DNA of 64,000 nucleotides from Actinoplanes couchii (GTDB lineage Bacteria; Actinomycetota; Actinomycetes; Mycobacteriales; Micromonosporaceae): contig NZ_BOMG01000034.1 of the NCBI RefSeq assembly GCF_016862075.1, forward strand, positions 1 through 64,000. The letters are read 5' to 3'. The notes under the pieces are model-generated. The model saw nothing but the letters and a program-made list of their open reading frames with translations, did no database searches and had not been told where the DNA came from. The position numbers and the translations under genes are program-made. This document shows, piece by piece, positions 1-7,479 of the stretch (within the stretch, counting starts at the first letter, position 1; each line of letters starts with the position of its first letter).

Positions 1-174
1 GGGCCGAGCCGAGCCGGGCGGGCCGAGCCGAGCCGGGCGGGCCGGGCGGGCCGGGCGGGCCGAGCCGAGCAGCGCGGGCCGTGCGAGCCGAGCCGAGCCG
101 GGCGGGCCGGGCGGGCCGGGCGGGCCGGGCGGGCCGGGCGGGCCGAGCCGAGCAGCGCGGGCCGTGCGAGCCGC
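1..174. repeat. GC-only short tandem repeats
   Basis: The window opens in sequence built from ccgag and ccgggcggg words. A longer block beginning cgagccgagcagcgcgggcc occurs at about 61 and again at about 144, so there is a higher-order duplication of about 83 bp. No credible reading frame is present. The array may continue upstream of the window. From 175 to 446 I see no gene either, only several gaccgagatggg-like words near 285-400. Confidence 0.7.
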
Positions 175-446
175 GCGGAACGAGCCTGCACGGCAAAGGA
201 ACCGGCGTCGATGCAGCTTTCGGTGGGATGATACATGGATGCCAGCCATGACCGGGACCATGGTGTCGAGGATGGTTAATCCGCCGCGACCGAGATGGGG
301 CCGCAGCAGGTGGAAGTGCGGCTACCGAGATGGGACCACGGCCGACGTTGGGCCTTGACGGAATTGGACCATGACGGAGTTGGACCGCGGCCGAGGTTGG
401 AGCCTGTCGGTATCTGGAGCCCGTTGGTGGTTGGCCTGTGAAACAA

Positions 447-476
447 ATCAGCCCGCACCGTTGAGTGCGGGCTGAT
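447..476 (-). terminator. Intrinsic terminator of tRNA-Glu copy 1
   Basis: A perfect 12-bp inverted repeat (447-458 and 465-476) with a 6-nt loop lies just downstream of the minus-strand tRNA. On the minus strand the stem is followed by TTGTTT, as expected for a rho-independent terminator. Confidence 0.8.
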
Positions 477-484
477 CACTCTGG

Positions 485-557
485 TAGTCCCGAAGGGATT
501 CGAACCCTCGCTACCGCCTTGAGAGGGCGGCGTCCTAGGCCGCTAGACGACGGGACC
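485..557 (-). tRNA. tRNA-Glu (CTC), copy 1
   Basis: The reverse complement folds as a 73-nt cloverleaf: acceptor GGTCCCG pairing with CGGGACT (one G-U), anticodon stem CCGCC/GGCGG with loop CTCTCAA giving anticodon CTC, T-arm with GGTTCGAATCC, discriminator A. The CCA end is not encoded. This is identical to the second copy at 1586-1658. Confidence 0.95.
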
Positions 558-561
558 AGAA

Positions 562-823
562 CTTCGCTGCTGAACGCTCAGCGATGACGAAACTCTATCA
601 GCACCGCGGCCAGGGCAAAAATCGGCTACGCCCAGCATGACCCACGTCATGTCCCAGCCCCGCAGCTCACGGACGGCGACTATGTCACCGACGACGAAGC
701 ACCCGATCAACAGACGCAGGTGACGCGCTTGACCGATGGACAAGTGCGACGCGCTTGACTGAGAAGCGGAGTCGAGCGGAAGAGACGGGAGACGGACGGC
801 GCGGGCTGCAGGCGACAGGCCGC
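562..823. other. Intergenic, no gene seen
   Basis: Spacer between tRNA-Glu copy 1 and the 16-bp array. The only open frames are compositional by-products of the neighbouring repeats. The repeated word gcgcttgac near 725 and 749 is the only structure noted. Confidence 0.5.
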
Positions 824-951
824 GGAAGGCGAGCAGCGCGGAAGGCGAGCAGCGCGGAAGGCGAGCAGCACGGAAGGCGAGCAGCACGGAAGGCGAGCAG
901 CGCGGAAGGCGAGCAGCGCGGAAGGCGAGCAGCGCGGAAGGCGAGATAAGG
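824..951. repeat. 16-bp minisatellite, 8 copies
   Basis: Unit ggaaggcgagcagcgc starts at 824, 840, 856, 872, 888, 904, 920 and 936. Two units carry gcac instead of gcgc. Spacing is exactly 16 bp and there are no spacers. Because 16 is not a multiple of 3, the unit cycles through all frames and gives long spurious ORFs on both strands. Confidence 0.95.
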
Positions 952-1341
952 GAGACGGTTTTCCAACTTGAGCAAATGGACGCGCCCGACCGAACGGGCC
1001 CGGATGAGGGAAGCCGGCACGCGCGAGTCGGCCGGAGGAAGCCGGCACGCGCGGCGGGTGAGTGCTCGTCGCGAAATCCACAGGCTCCACTGAAAGAAGA
1101 CAGGCCCCGCTGAAAGAAGAGATGTGGTGGCCGAAAAACGAAGCCTCGCTCCAAGGGACTGGCCCCATCCAAGGGACGGGGCACCGCCCCAAGAAACTGG
1201 CCCGCGTAAGGGACGGGCATCGCGTCAAAGAGCGGAAAACCGCACCAGGGAGCGGAAAGCCACGCCAAGGAGTGGGGAGCCACGCCAAGGAGTGGGGAGC
1301 CACACCAAGGACCGGGCAACCTCGCCCGCACGGTCCCGGCG

Positions 1342-1557
1342 GGAGATACAGAAACAGGAACGACTCGCGCGAGCGCGGCAGGAGAAGCGGGAACAGGGAC
1401 GACCCGCACGGGCGTGGCCGGAGAAGCGGAAACAGGGACGACCCGCACGGGCGTGGCCGGAGAAGCGGGTACAGGAACGGCCCGCGCGGGAGATGCGGAA
1501 ACAGGAACGGTCGGCGTGGGTGTGGTGGGGGATGTGGGAACAGAAACGGCCCGCACC
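1342..1557. repeat. 39-bp degenerate minisatellite
   Basis: Units beginning ggaga(a/t).cgg start at 1342, 1381, 1420, 1459 (30 bp only), 1489 and in degenerate form 1528. Units 1381 and 1420 are nearly identical over 39 bp. The recurring core cgacccgcacggg resembles one arm of the adjoining terminator (1546-1575), so the terminator may have grown out of the array or seeded it. The stretch 1100-1340 has looser repeats (ccaagggacggg, gccacgccaaggagtgggga). Confidence 0.85.
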
Positions 1558-1575
1558 TTGGAAGGTGCGGGCCGT
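1546..1575 (-). terminator. Intrinsic terminator of tRNA-Glu copy 2 / tRNA-Gln
   Basis: A perfect 14-bp inverted repeat (1546-1559 and 1562-1575) with a 2-nt loop sits 10 bp beyond the tRNA on the minus strand and is followed there by TTCTGTT. It has the same relative position as the terminator of copy 1, but the sequence differs apart from the GCCCGCAC core. Confidence 0.8.
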
Positions 1576-1585
1576 GACGATCTGG

Positions 1586-1658
1586 TAGTCCCGAAGGGAT
1601 TCGAACCCTCGCTACCGCCTTGAGAGGGCGGCGTCCTAGGCCGCTAGACGACGGGACC
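1586..1658 (-). tRNA. tRNA-Glu (CTC), copy 2
   Basis: Identical over 73 nt to the copy at 485-557. Identity extends a few bases on both sides, making an 80-bp direct repeat (482-561 and 1583-1662). Same cloverleaf and CTC anticodon. It lies 52 bp downstream of the tRNA-Gln gene, in the order tRNA-Gln then tRNA-Glu, so the two may be one transcription unit. Confidence 0.95.
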
Positions 1659-1710
1659 AGAACGTGCTGTTTTACTGCTACCAGCACTGTCCTCCCGAAG
1701 GAGGACTGCG

Positions 1711-1782
1711 CTGGGGTACCAGGACTCGAACCTAGACTGGCTGAACCAGAATCAGCTGGGCTGCCAATTACCCCATACCCCA
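1711..1782 (-). tRNA. tRNA-Gln (CTG)
   Basis: 72-nt cloverleaf on the minus strand: acceptor TGGGGTA/TACCCCA, D-arm with AATTGG, anticodon stem GCTGA/TCAGC with loop TTCTGGT giving CTG, T-arm GGTTCGAGTCC, discriminator G. CCA is not encoded. GatCAB genes later in the window are the usual machinery for Gln-tRNA(Gln) formation in such bacteria. Confidence 0.95.
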
Positions 1783-1845
1783 TTTGGCCCGGCTTGCCGC
1801 GCCGAGGAGAACTTTACCCGAGCCCTACCGGACCGCCAAATCGGG

Positions 1846-2649
1846 TTACCCAAATAGATCAGCGTGACGACGTGCCCACTCGCTGTAGGTCGTCGCCGGG
1901 CGCCCGAGCAGGTCGGATACGACCGTCCCGGCGGCTTGGGGGTGGTCGACGAGCTGGGCCAACCCGTCGAGGTACCACTGCCCGTACTCGCCCATCGACG
2001 ACTCGAACAGTGCGACCGCCTCGGTTCCGGCCACCTCGACGTACCTGAGGTCCCGTCCGAGACCGGCCGCGAGGGCGGCGACCTTCGCGGGGCGGCTGAG
2101 CGCTTCGGGACCGGTCAGCTCGAACGAACGGCCGGCGAACTCGTCGGAGAGCAGCACCCGGGCGGCGACGGCGGCGATGTCCTCCTGGGCGACGGGCGCG
2201 TTGACGGCTTGCGGGTACGCGTCCCGCACCTCGTCCCCGGCCTTGATCTGCGGTGCCCACAGGGTCGCGTTGGCCATGAACTCCCCCGGCTCCAGATGGG
2301 TGAACGGCACCCCGGCGGCCTCCACCGCGTCCTCGACGGCCTGCCAGTGGTCGCCTTTGGCGCCGGCCATGTCGACGACGTGCCGCACCCCGGCGCGGGC
2401 GATCAGCGCACAGATCGCGGGCGCGGTGGCCGGGTCGGGCGCCAGGTACACCTTGTCGACGCCGTCGAGCGCGGCGGTGACGGTGCCGGGCCGGCGGAAG
2501 GAGCCGCGCACCACGTCGACGCCGTCCGGCAGCGCGGCACGAACGGGGTCGACGGTGAGGGCGCGCACGTCGGCGGCGCCGAGAGCCAGCAGCTCGTCGA
2601 CGACCATCCGGCCGACGTTCCCGGTGGCGCCGGTGACCAGGATCTTCAT
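1846..2649 (-). CDS. NmrA-like NAD(P)-binding reductase
   Basis: 267-residue soluble protein with a Rossmann start, GATGNVG at residues 7-13, followed by SDR-like alternation typical of NmrA / NAD(P)H azoreductase-like proteins. The classical Tyr-x3-Lys SDR pair is not obvious, which fits the NmrA branch. The ATG at 2649 is chosen because it follows GTAGGGGGT at proper spacing and starts directly with the first beta strand; an in-frame ATG at 2697 would run through the operator. It is divergent from the TetR regulator at 2696, the classic layout for a regulator and its target. Substrate unknown. Confidence 0.85.
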   Translation of the reverse strand: MKILVTGATGNVGRMVVDELLALGAADVRALTVDPVRAALPDGVDVVRGSFRRPGTVTAALDGVDKVYLAPDPATAPAICALIARAGVRHVVDMAGAKGDHWQAVEDAVEAAGVPFTHLEPGEFMANATLWAPQIKAGDEVRDAYPQAVNAPVAQEDIAAVAARVLLSDEFAGRSFELTGPEALSRPAKVAALAAGLGRDLRYVEVAGTEAVALFESSMGEYGQWYLDGLAQLVDHPQAAGTVVSDLLGRPATTYSEWARRHADLFG

Positions 2650-2655
2650 TTTCGT

Positions 2656-2686
2656 ACCCCCTACGGAAACTGTTTCCCGTAGGGTA
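2656..2686. promoter_or_regulatory. Putative TetR operator between divergent genes
   Basis: CCCTACGGAAAC then T then GTTTCCCGTAGGG forms a near-perfect inverted repeat with one bulged base. It fills the 46-bp gap between the divergent NmrA-like and TetR genes and includes the ribosome-binding site of the former, so binding would probably repress both genes. Identification as the TetR site is an inference from position and symmetry. Confidence 0.65.
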
Positions 2687-2695
2687 TACGGAATC

Positions 2696-3406
2696 ATGGA
2701 GAACTACCCCCTGCTCTGGCGCCGCGATGTAGAAAAGACACGGCGAACGGGCCGCCCACCCCGGCTCAGCGTGGACACGGTGCTGGCCGCCGCGATCCGG
2801 ATCGCCGACGCGGAAGGCCTGGAAGCGGCCTCGATGGCCCGGGTGGCGACGGAGCTGAACGTGGCGACGATGACGCTCTACACCTACGTGCCGTCCCGCG
2901 CCGACCTGGTCGCGCTGATGGTCGACGAGGTGCTGCTGGAGCGGGATCTGACCACCACCGGACTGGCGTGGCGGGAGCGGATCGGGCACTTCGCCACCCG
3001 TACCCGCGGAATGTTCTTGACCCACCCCTGGCTGACCGAGGTGTCGCTGGTGCGGCCGCCGCTCGGGCCGGGGACGATGGCGGAGCGGGAGTTCCTGATC
3101 GCCGCGATGTCCGGGATCGGTCTGCCGGTCAAGGAGGTCAACCGGGCGGCGGTGTCGGTGACGGCGTACGTCTACGCGTTCGCCCGGGAAGCCGGCGAGG
3201 ATGCCCGGCTGAGCCGGTCGAGCGGCCAGTCGACCGAGTCGTGGTGGCACGAGCGCGGCGACTTCTGGGAGAACTGGTTCGACGTGGCGAAGCATCCGGC
3301 GATGACGGCGCTGTGGAACGCCGGCGGCTTCGACGACGAGGGCCAGACCGCTTTCGATTACGGCCTGGCCCTGCTGCTCGAGGGAATCGAGCGATCAGTC
3401 GAGTGA
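2696..3406 (+). CDS. TetR-family transcriptional regulator
   Basis: 236 residues. The N-terminal helix-turn-helix spans about residues 26-75 and includes the hallmark TMTLYTYVPSRADL that closes the TetR DNA-binding domain. The C-terminal ligand-binding domain resembles the TetR_C class seen in TetR(B)-like repressors. The ATG at 2696 begins just outside the palindromic operator. The 3' end overlaps the convergent FAH-family gene by 12 bp. Probably autoregulatory and controls the adjacent reductase; the inducer cannot be read from sequence. Confidence 0.85.
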   Translation: MENYPLLWRRDVEKTRRTGRPPRLSVDTVLAAAIRIADAEGLEAASMARVATELNVATMTLYTYVPSRADLVALMVDEVLLERDLTTTGLAWRERIGHFATRTRGMFLTHPWLTEVSLVRPPLGPGTMAEREFLIAAMSGIGLPVKEVNRAAVSVTAYVYAFAREAGEDARLSRSSGQSTESWWHERGDFWENWFDVAKHPAMTALWNAGGFDDEGQTAFDYGLALLLEGIERSVE

Positions 3407-4201
3407 GACCACCGGGTTACGCAGCTCGCCGATGCCCTGGATGCTGATCGACACGGTGTCGCCGGGCACGATCTGGCTCACGCCGGCCGGGGTGCCGGTC
3501 AGGATGATGTCGCCGGGCAGCAGCGTCATGACGTGCGACACGTACGAGATCAGGGTCGGGATGTCGAAGACCATGTCCTTGGTCCGCCCGAGCTGCCGCA
3601 TCTCCATCGCGTTGGGGTCACGGCCGACCTCGCAGCGCACCTCGATGTCGCTGACGTCCAGGTCGGTGACGATCCACGGGCCGATCGGGCAGAACGAGTC
3701 GAACCCCTTGGCCCGGGTCCACTGCGGGTCCTTCTTCTGCAGGTCACGGGCGGTCACGTCGTTGCCGATGGTGTAGCCGAAGATCGCTTTCTCGGCACCG
3801 GCCCGGTCGACGCGGCGGGCGCCGGTGGCGCCGATCACGACGGCCAGCTCGGCCTCCTCGTCGACCCGCTCGGTGACGCTGGGGATGCGGATCGCGTCGT
3901 TGGGGCCGATCACCGAGGTGGACGGCTTGATGAAGATCAGCGGCTCTTTGGGGACCTCGTTGCCCAGCTCGGCGGCGTGGTCGGCGTAGTTGCGGCCGAC
4001 CCCGATCACCTTGCTGGAGAAGATCGGGGCGAGCAGGCGGATGTCGGCGAGCGCCCAGCGCTGGCCGGTGAAACGCACCTCGTTGAAAGGGATGCTGTCG
4101 ATCTCGGCCACCGTCAGTCCGGTGGCTCCGTCGCCTTCGACGACGCCGAACGACACTCCACCAGGGTGGACAAAACGGGCGAAGCGCACGGGTAATCCCA
4201 T
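3395..4201 (-). CDS. Fumarylacetoacetate hydrolase (FAH) family protein
   Basis: 268 residues. A short N-terminal domain precedes the FAH catalytic core, recognised by IGVGRNYADHAAE, the metal-binding E-x-E in DEEAELAVVIG, GYTIGNDVTARD and the C-terminal LLPGDIILTGTPAGV block. Members act as Mg-dependent C-C hydrolases, isomerases or oxaloacetate decarboxylases on 2-oxo acids. In actinobacteria this form is often labelled 2-hydroxyhepta-2,4-diene-1,7-dioate isomerase, but no aromatic-degradation genes are nearby, so the substrate is open. It begins 29 bp downstream of the XRE gene on the same strand and may be its cotranscript. Confidence 0.85.
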   Translation of the reverse strand: MGLPVRFARFVHPGGVSFGVVEGDGATGLTVAEIDSIPFNEVRFTGQRWALADIRLLAPIFSSKVIGVGRNYADHAAELGNEVPKEPLIFIKPSTSVIGPNDAIRIPSVTERVDEEAELAVVIGATGARRVDRAGAEKAIFGYTIGNDVTARDLQKKDPQWTRAKGFDSFCPIGPWIVTDLDVSDIEVRCEVGRDPNAMEMRQLGRTKDMVFDIPTLISYVSHVMTLLPGDIILTGTPAGVSQIVPGDTVSISIQGIGELRNPVVSLD

Positions 4202-4230
4202 CTTAGAAACGGTGCGGACTCGCCTCGAAT

Positions 4231-4473
4231 CTACGCCGGTCGCGTCGGAGCGCCGAGTCGCGGGAACGGCTCCAGGGCGAACACCACTTCCACCGGGACC
4301 TCGAAGTAGGTGCTGATCCGCAGAGCCAGGTGCAGGCTCGGGCTGAACTCGCCACGCTCCAGGTAGCCCACCGTCTGGTAATGCACCCCGAGCGCGTCGG
4401 CCAGCTGCCGTCGCGAGATGCCGCGCTCGGCGCGCAGCATCGCGATCCGGTTGTAGGTGATCTCGCTAGCCAC
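4231..4473 (-). CDS. Small XRE-family regulator
   Basis: 80 residues, nearly all a single Cro/CI helix-turn-helix: RIAMLRAERGISRRQLADAL, then HYQTVGYLERGEFSPSLHLALRI. Such 65-80-residue XRE proteins (YgzD-like) often sit with ABC-2 exporter genes. It starts 9 bp after the permease stop, so ATPase, permease and regulator form one operon. A candidate target is the 16-bp palindrome at 6222-6237 upstream of the operon (inference). Confidence 0.85.
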   Translation of the reverse strand: MASEITYNRIAMLRAERGISRRQLADALGVHYQTVGYLERGEFSPSLHLALRISTYFEVPVEVVFALEPFPRLGAPTRPA

Positions 4474-4482
4474 CAGGCTCCT

Positions 4483-5301
4483 TCAGATGGTCCGTGCCAG
4501 CGCCCGCTCACGACGAGCCGCCACCAGCGAACCGGATTCCCGCCGCGCCATCCGCCGCAGGACCCCCGGAGCCAGCACCAGCCCGGCGACCGCCCAGAGA
4601 GAGAGCACCAGGACCGCCCGCCAGAGCTGCCCCGGCTCATCAGAGAGGAACGCGGATCGCAGGCCCAACCCTAGCCAGTACATCGGGAACGTCTGCCCGA
4701 CACCCTGCAGCCACCCGGGCAGCGCGCTGATCGGGTAGAAGATGCCGGAGATCCCGGTGATCGTCAGGGTCGGCATCATCAGCAGAGCGGCGGCCCGGAC
4801 GCTCTCGAAGAACGAGCCGAGCACCGCACCGAGTGGCATCAGGGCGAGCAACCCCAACGGCGCCAGCCAGAGCAGGGTCACCGCGGTGAAAACGTCGAAC
4901 CGCAGCCCGTCGACCAGGAACGCGCCCGGGATCAGCGCCACCGCACAGGTGAACACACTCGTCCCGGCGACCAGGACGATCCGGCCGATCAGATAACCGA
5001 CCATCCCGTTCGGGACGGCCTTGGCCCGGAGCAGCGTGCCGTCCTCCCGGTCCATCGCCAGGTACTGCGCCATCCCCAGCAGGGATCCGATCACCAGCAG
5101 CATCGCCATCGAGCTGACCAGCGAGTAGGCGCCGAGCGACAGGTCCGAGCCGGGCACCTTCTCGTCCCGGATCAGGAACAGGAGGGCGACCAGCAGGACC
5201 GGGGAGAACGCGTACCCGATCAGATCGCTGGGGGTGGTCATGGTCTGCCGCATCTCGATCAGGCCCCGCGACACCCCGATCCTGATCAACCGCCCGCTCA
5301 T
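4483..5301 (-). CDS. ABC-2 type exporter permease
   Basis: 272 residues with about six hydrophobic segments (for example LIGYAFSPVLLVALLFLI, the SSMAMLLVIGSLLGMA region, and the segment after WRAVLVLSLWAVAGLV) and a conserved ABC-2 centre (GISGIFYPISALPGWLQ). Works with the ATPase encoded immediately upstream; the ATPase stop and this ATG overlap by 4 nt (ATGA), implying translational coupling. Cargo unknown; drug or lipid export is typical for DrrB-like permeases. Confidence 0.85.
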   Translation of the reverse strand: MSGRLIRIGVSRGLIEMRQTMTTPSDLIGYAFSPVLLVALLFLIRDEKVPGSDLSLGAYSLVSSMAMLLVIGSLLGMAQYLAMDREDGTLLRAKAVPNGMVGYLIGRIVLVAGTSVFTCAVALIPGAFLVDGLRFDVFTAVTLLWLAPLGLLALMPLGAVLGSFFESVRAAALLMMPTLTITGISGIFYPISALPGWLQGVGQTFPMYWLGLGLRSAFLSDEPGQLWRAVLVLSLWAVAGLVLAPGVLRRMARRESGSLVAARRERALARTI

Positions 5302-6200
5302 CGTGCCCCCTCCGCATCCCGGACCAGTCGCATGTACGTCTCCTCCAGGCTCGCCCGGCGCACCTCCAGGTCGCCGATCGCCTCACCGTGCTGGCGGAAC
5401 AGATCGCGCACGAACCCGGTGGCGTCGGCCGCCGAGTGCACGAACCTCTCGCCGTCCCGGCTCCAGCGCACCTCGGACTCCCCGGCCACCTGCCGGGACA
5501 ACTCGTCCGCCGATCCGCTCGCCACGATCCGGCCGGTGGCCAGGATCAGGATGCGGTCGGCGAGTTTCTCCGCCTCGTCCAGATCGTGTGTGGTCAGCAA
5601 CACAGCGGTCGAGTCCACATCGGTGAGCCGGTGGATCAGATCATGGAAGTCACGCCGCGCCTCCGGGTCGAACCCGACCGTCGGCTCGTCAAGGAAGAGC
5701 AGGTCAGGACGCCCGACGATGCCGATCGCCACGTCCAGCCGGCGGCGCTGGCCACCGGAGAGCCTGGCGATCACGGTGCCCGCCGACGCGGTGAGCCCGA
5801 CCAGGTCGAGCAGTTCCGCCACCGGCCACGGCTCGTCGTAGTACGACCCGAGGTGCCGCAGCAGCTCACCGACCCGCCATTTGCCGTGGTCACGCCACGA
5901 CTGCAGGACCACTCCGAGCCGGGAGCGCCAGTGCTCGTCCCCGGACGCCGGATCCACCCCGAGCACCCGGACGTGGCCACCGGACCGGAGCCGGAACCCC
6001 TCCAGGATCTCGATCGTGGTGCTCTTGCCCGCTCCGTTGGGCCCGAGCAGGGCCACCACCTCGCCGGCCGAGGCCGTGAAGTCGACTCCGGACAGCACTT
6101 CCTTGTCGCCATAACGCATCCGAAGGTCGCGAACCTCGATGACCGTGTCCGCCCCCGGCGTGTCGGCCGCGGCTCCCGCGGCCAAAACCGATCCCGTCAT
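5298..6200 (-). CDS. ABC transporter ATP-binding protein (DrrA-like)
   Basis: 300 residues from the ATG at 6200. Walker A GPNGAGKST at about residues 52-60, signature LSGGQ at about 146-150, Walker B LLFLDEP with catalytic Glu at about 171, and TTHD H-loop. A C-terminal extension of about 80 residues, seen in DrrA-type exporter ATPases, ends VRRASLEETYMRLV. An in-frame ATG at 6230 lies inside the palindrome at 6222-6237 and neither start has a clear Shine-Dalgarno sequence, so the start is uncertain by 10 residues. First gene of the exporter operon with the permease and XRE regulator. Confidence 0.88.
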   Translation of the reverse strand: MTGSVLAAGAAADTPGADTVIEVRDLRMRYGDKEVLSGVDFTASAGEVVALLGPNGAGKSTTIEILEGFRLRSGGHVRVLGVDPASGDEHWRSRLGVVLQSWRDHGKWRVGELLRHLGSYYDEPWPVAELLDLVGLTASAGTVIARLSGGQRRRLDVAIGIVGRPDLLFLDEPTVGFDPEARRDFHDLIHRLTDVDSTAVLLTTHDLDEAEKLADRILILATGRIVASGSADELSRQVAGESEVRWSRDGERFVHSAADATGFVRDLFRQHGEAIGDLEVRRASLEETYMRLVRDAEGAR

Positions 6201-6221
6201 GTCGCGGACACTATCAAGAAC

Positions 6222-6237
6222 GTAGTACATGTACTAC
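6222..6237. promoter_or_regulatory. Perfect 16-bp palindrome upstream of exporter operon
   Basis: GTAGTACATGTACTAC is perfectly self-complementary. It lies 22 bp upstream of the ATPase ATG at 6200 and between that operon and the divergent gene at 6334. Position and symmetry suggest an operator, perhaps for the small XRE protein encoded at the end of the operon. No -35/-10 pair is convincing around it. Confidence 0.6.
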
Positions 6238-6333
6238 ACATCAACGCACATCTTTAATGCCAACCGTGGTGGCGGAACTCATTCGCGCCAAACGGTGATC
6301 GTGTTGATCGCTTTGGCTAGATACATTGGTGCG

Positions 6334-7275
6334 ATGGGGATCAAGCAGGTGAGGGCACTCACCACCACGCTGCCCTCGGTCACCTGGATTCCTCTCGCCC
6401 GGGCGCACGCCGAGCGCGCCGACCAGATGACCGCGGGCCACCGCGCCCGTCGCTCGACGGGTGAGAAACACGCCATCGAGGATTTCCTCTACGACTACTA
6501 CGGGACCAGGCCGGCTCTGATGCGCCGCTGGCATCCCGGCGTCGGCGCGGGCCTGTCCCCGGCCCCCGACGGCCTCGCCGAGCACGCCGGGTGGAAGTTC
6601 TATCTGAGCTACCCGGACGGCATCGTCACCCTCGACCAGGACGCGTTCATGCACGCCCGGGCCGAGAGTGTGCGCTACATCCACGGCCTGCTCACCGCCA
6701 CCGCGTCCCGCCCGGTCTTCTCCGGCTGCTTCGGCCTGCACGAGTGGGCGATGGTCTACCGCGACTCGGCGCACCGCCACGAGCTGCCGCTGCGTCTCGG
6801 CCAGGCCGGCACCAACGAGGTGGTCGAGCAGCACACCATCCGCTGCACGCACTTCGACGCCTTCCGCTTCTTCACTCCCGAGGCGGTCGGGCTCAACCGG
6901 CTCCAGCCGACCCGGGCCACCCAGATCGACCTGGACCAGCCCGGTTGCCTGCACGCCGCGATGGATGTGCACAAGTGGGCGCAGAAACTCGGTCCCGCGG
7001 TGCCCGGCGCGCTGGCGCTGGACTGCTTCGCCCTGGCCGGCGAGATCCGGCTGCTGGACATGCAGGCCAGCCCCTACGACCTGGCCTCCTACGGGCATCC
7101 CCCGGTCAAGATCGAGACCCCGGAGGGCAAGGCGGAGTATGTGGCCCGCCAACGGGAGCTGGCCCGCCGCGCAGCGGGTCTGCGCAGCCGCCTGATCCGC
7201 GTCTGCGAGGCGCTGCTCGGCCCGGACGCCGCGGCGCAGAATCGCGAGGCGGTCGCCCCTTTCAATCAGCGCTGA
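6334..7275 (+). CDS. Conserved actinobacterial protein of unknown function
   Basis: 313 residues from the ATG at 6334. Recognisable conserved blocks are LARAHAERADQMTAGHRARR, GEKHAIEDFLYDYYGTRPA and LRRWHPG-like RRWHPGVGAG; the middle holds several His residues and DVHKWAQKL. My recollection is that homologues are sometimes labelled 3-methyladenine DNA glycosylase, but I see no HhH-GPD motif or AAG fold signature, so that label should not be trusted. No signal peptide or membrane segment. A longer in-frame start at 6229 would begin inside the palindrome and gives an unlikely N-terminus. TAGATA at 6318-6323 could be its -10 element, placing the start codon close to +1. Confidence 0.7.
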   Translation: MGIKQVRALTTTLPSVTWIPLARAHAERADQMTAGHRARRSTGEKHAIEDFLYDYYGTRPALMRRWHPGVGAGLSPAPDGLAEHAGWKFYLSYPDGIVTLDQDAFMHARAESVRYIHGLLTATASRPVFSGCFGLHEWAMVYRDSAHRHELPLRLGQAGTNEVVEQHTIRCTHFDAFRFFTPEAVGLNRLQPTRATQIDLDQPGCLHAAMDVHKWAQKLGPAVPGALALDCFALAGEIRLLDMQASPYDLASYGHPPVKIETPEGKAEYVARQRELARRAAGLRSRLIRVCEALLGPDAAAQNREAVAPFNQR

Positions 7276-7289
7276 CGACAGCGCTGCCC

Positions 7290-7440
7290 CACCCGGTGAT
7301 GCGAAACACCCTTCTTCCGGTACGAGTAGACGGCCCCCAGACGCAGCAGCAGGTCCCGTAGCGGCCACGCGAGCGATGCGGCCCGTGCCGGCCGCTGCGC
7401 GGCCGCCGGGAGTGGGCGGCCCCTGACCGGCTACCCCGAA
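7290..7440 (-). repeat. Dispersed 3'-flank repeat, copy A
   Basis: Read on the minus strand, downstream of the MmyB-type gene, this contains GCCGCAT.GCTCGCG, TGCGTCTG.GGG and CGTACCGGAAGAAGGG. The same blocks in the same order occur in copies B (about 8930-9050, plus) and C (about 19690-19840, plus). Each copy lies immediately 3' of a gene and abuts a convergent gene. Confidence 0.55.
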
Positions 7441-7479
7441 CCGACCCCGAACCAGCCCCGAACCGGCTGGCCCGGCCGG

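Noticed and set aside
824..1557. CRISPR array
   Set aside because: Units are directly adjacent with no unique spacers, the periods are 16 and 39 bp, and no cas gene is present.
543..1783. Long minus-strand frames (337 and 358 codons) between the tRNA genes
   Set aside because: They run through tRNA-Glu/Gln genes and through 16-bp and 39-bp arrays, encode only Arg/Pro/Ala/Ser repeats, and have no ribosome-binding site.
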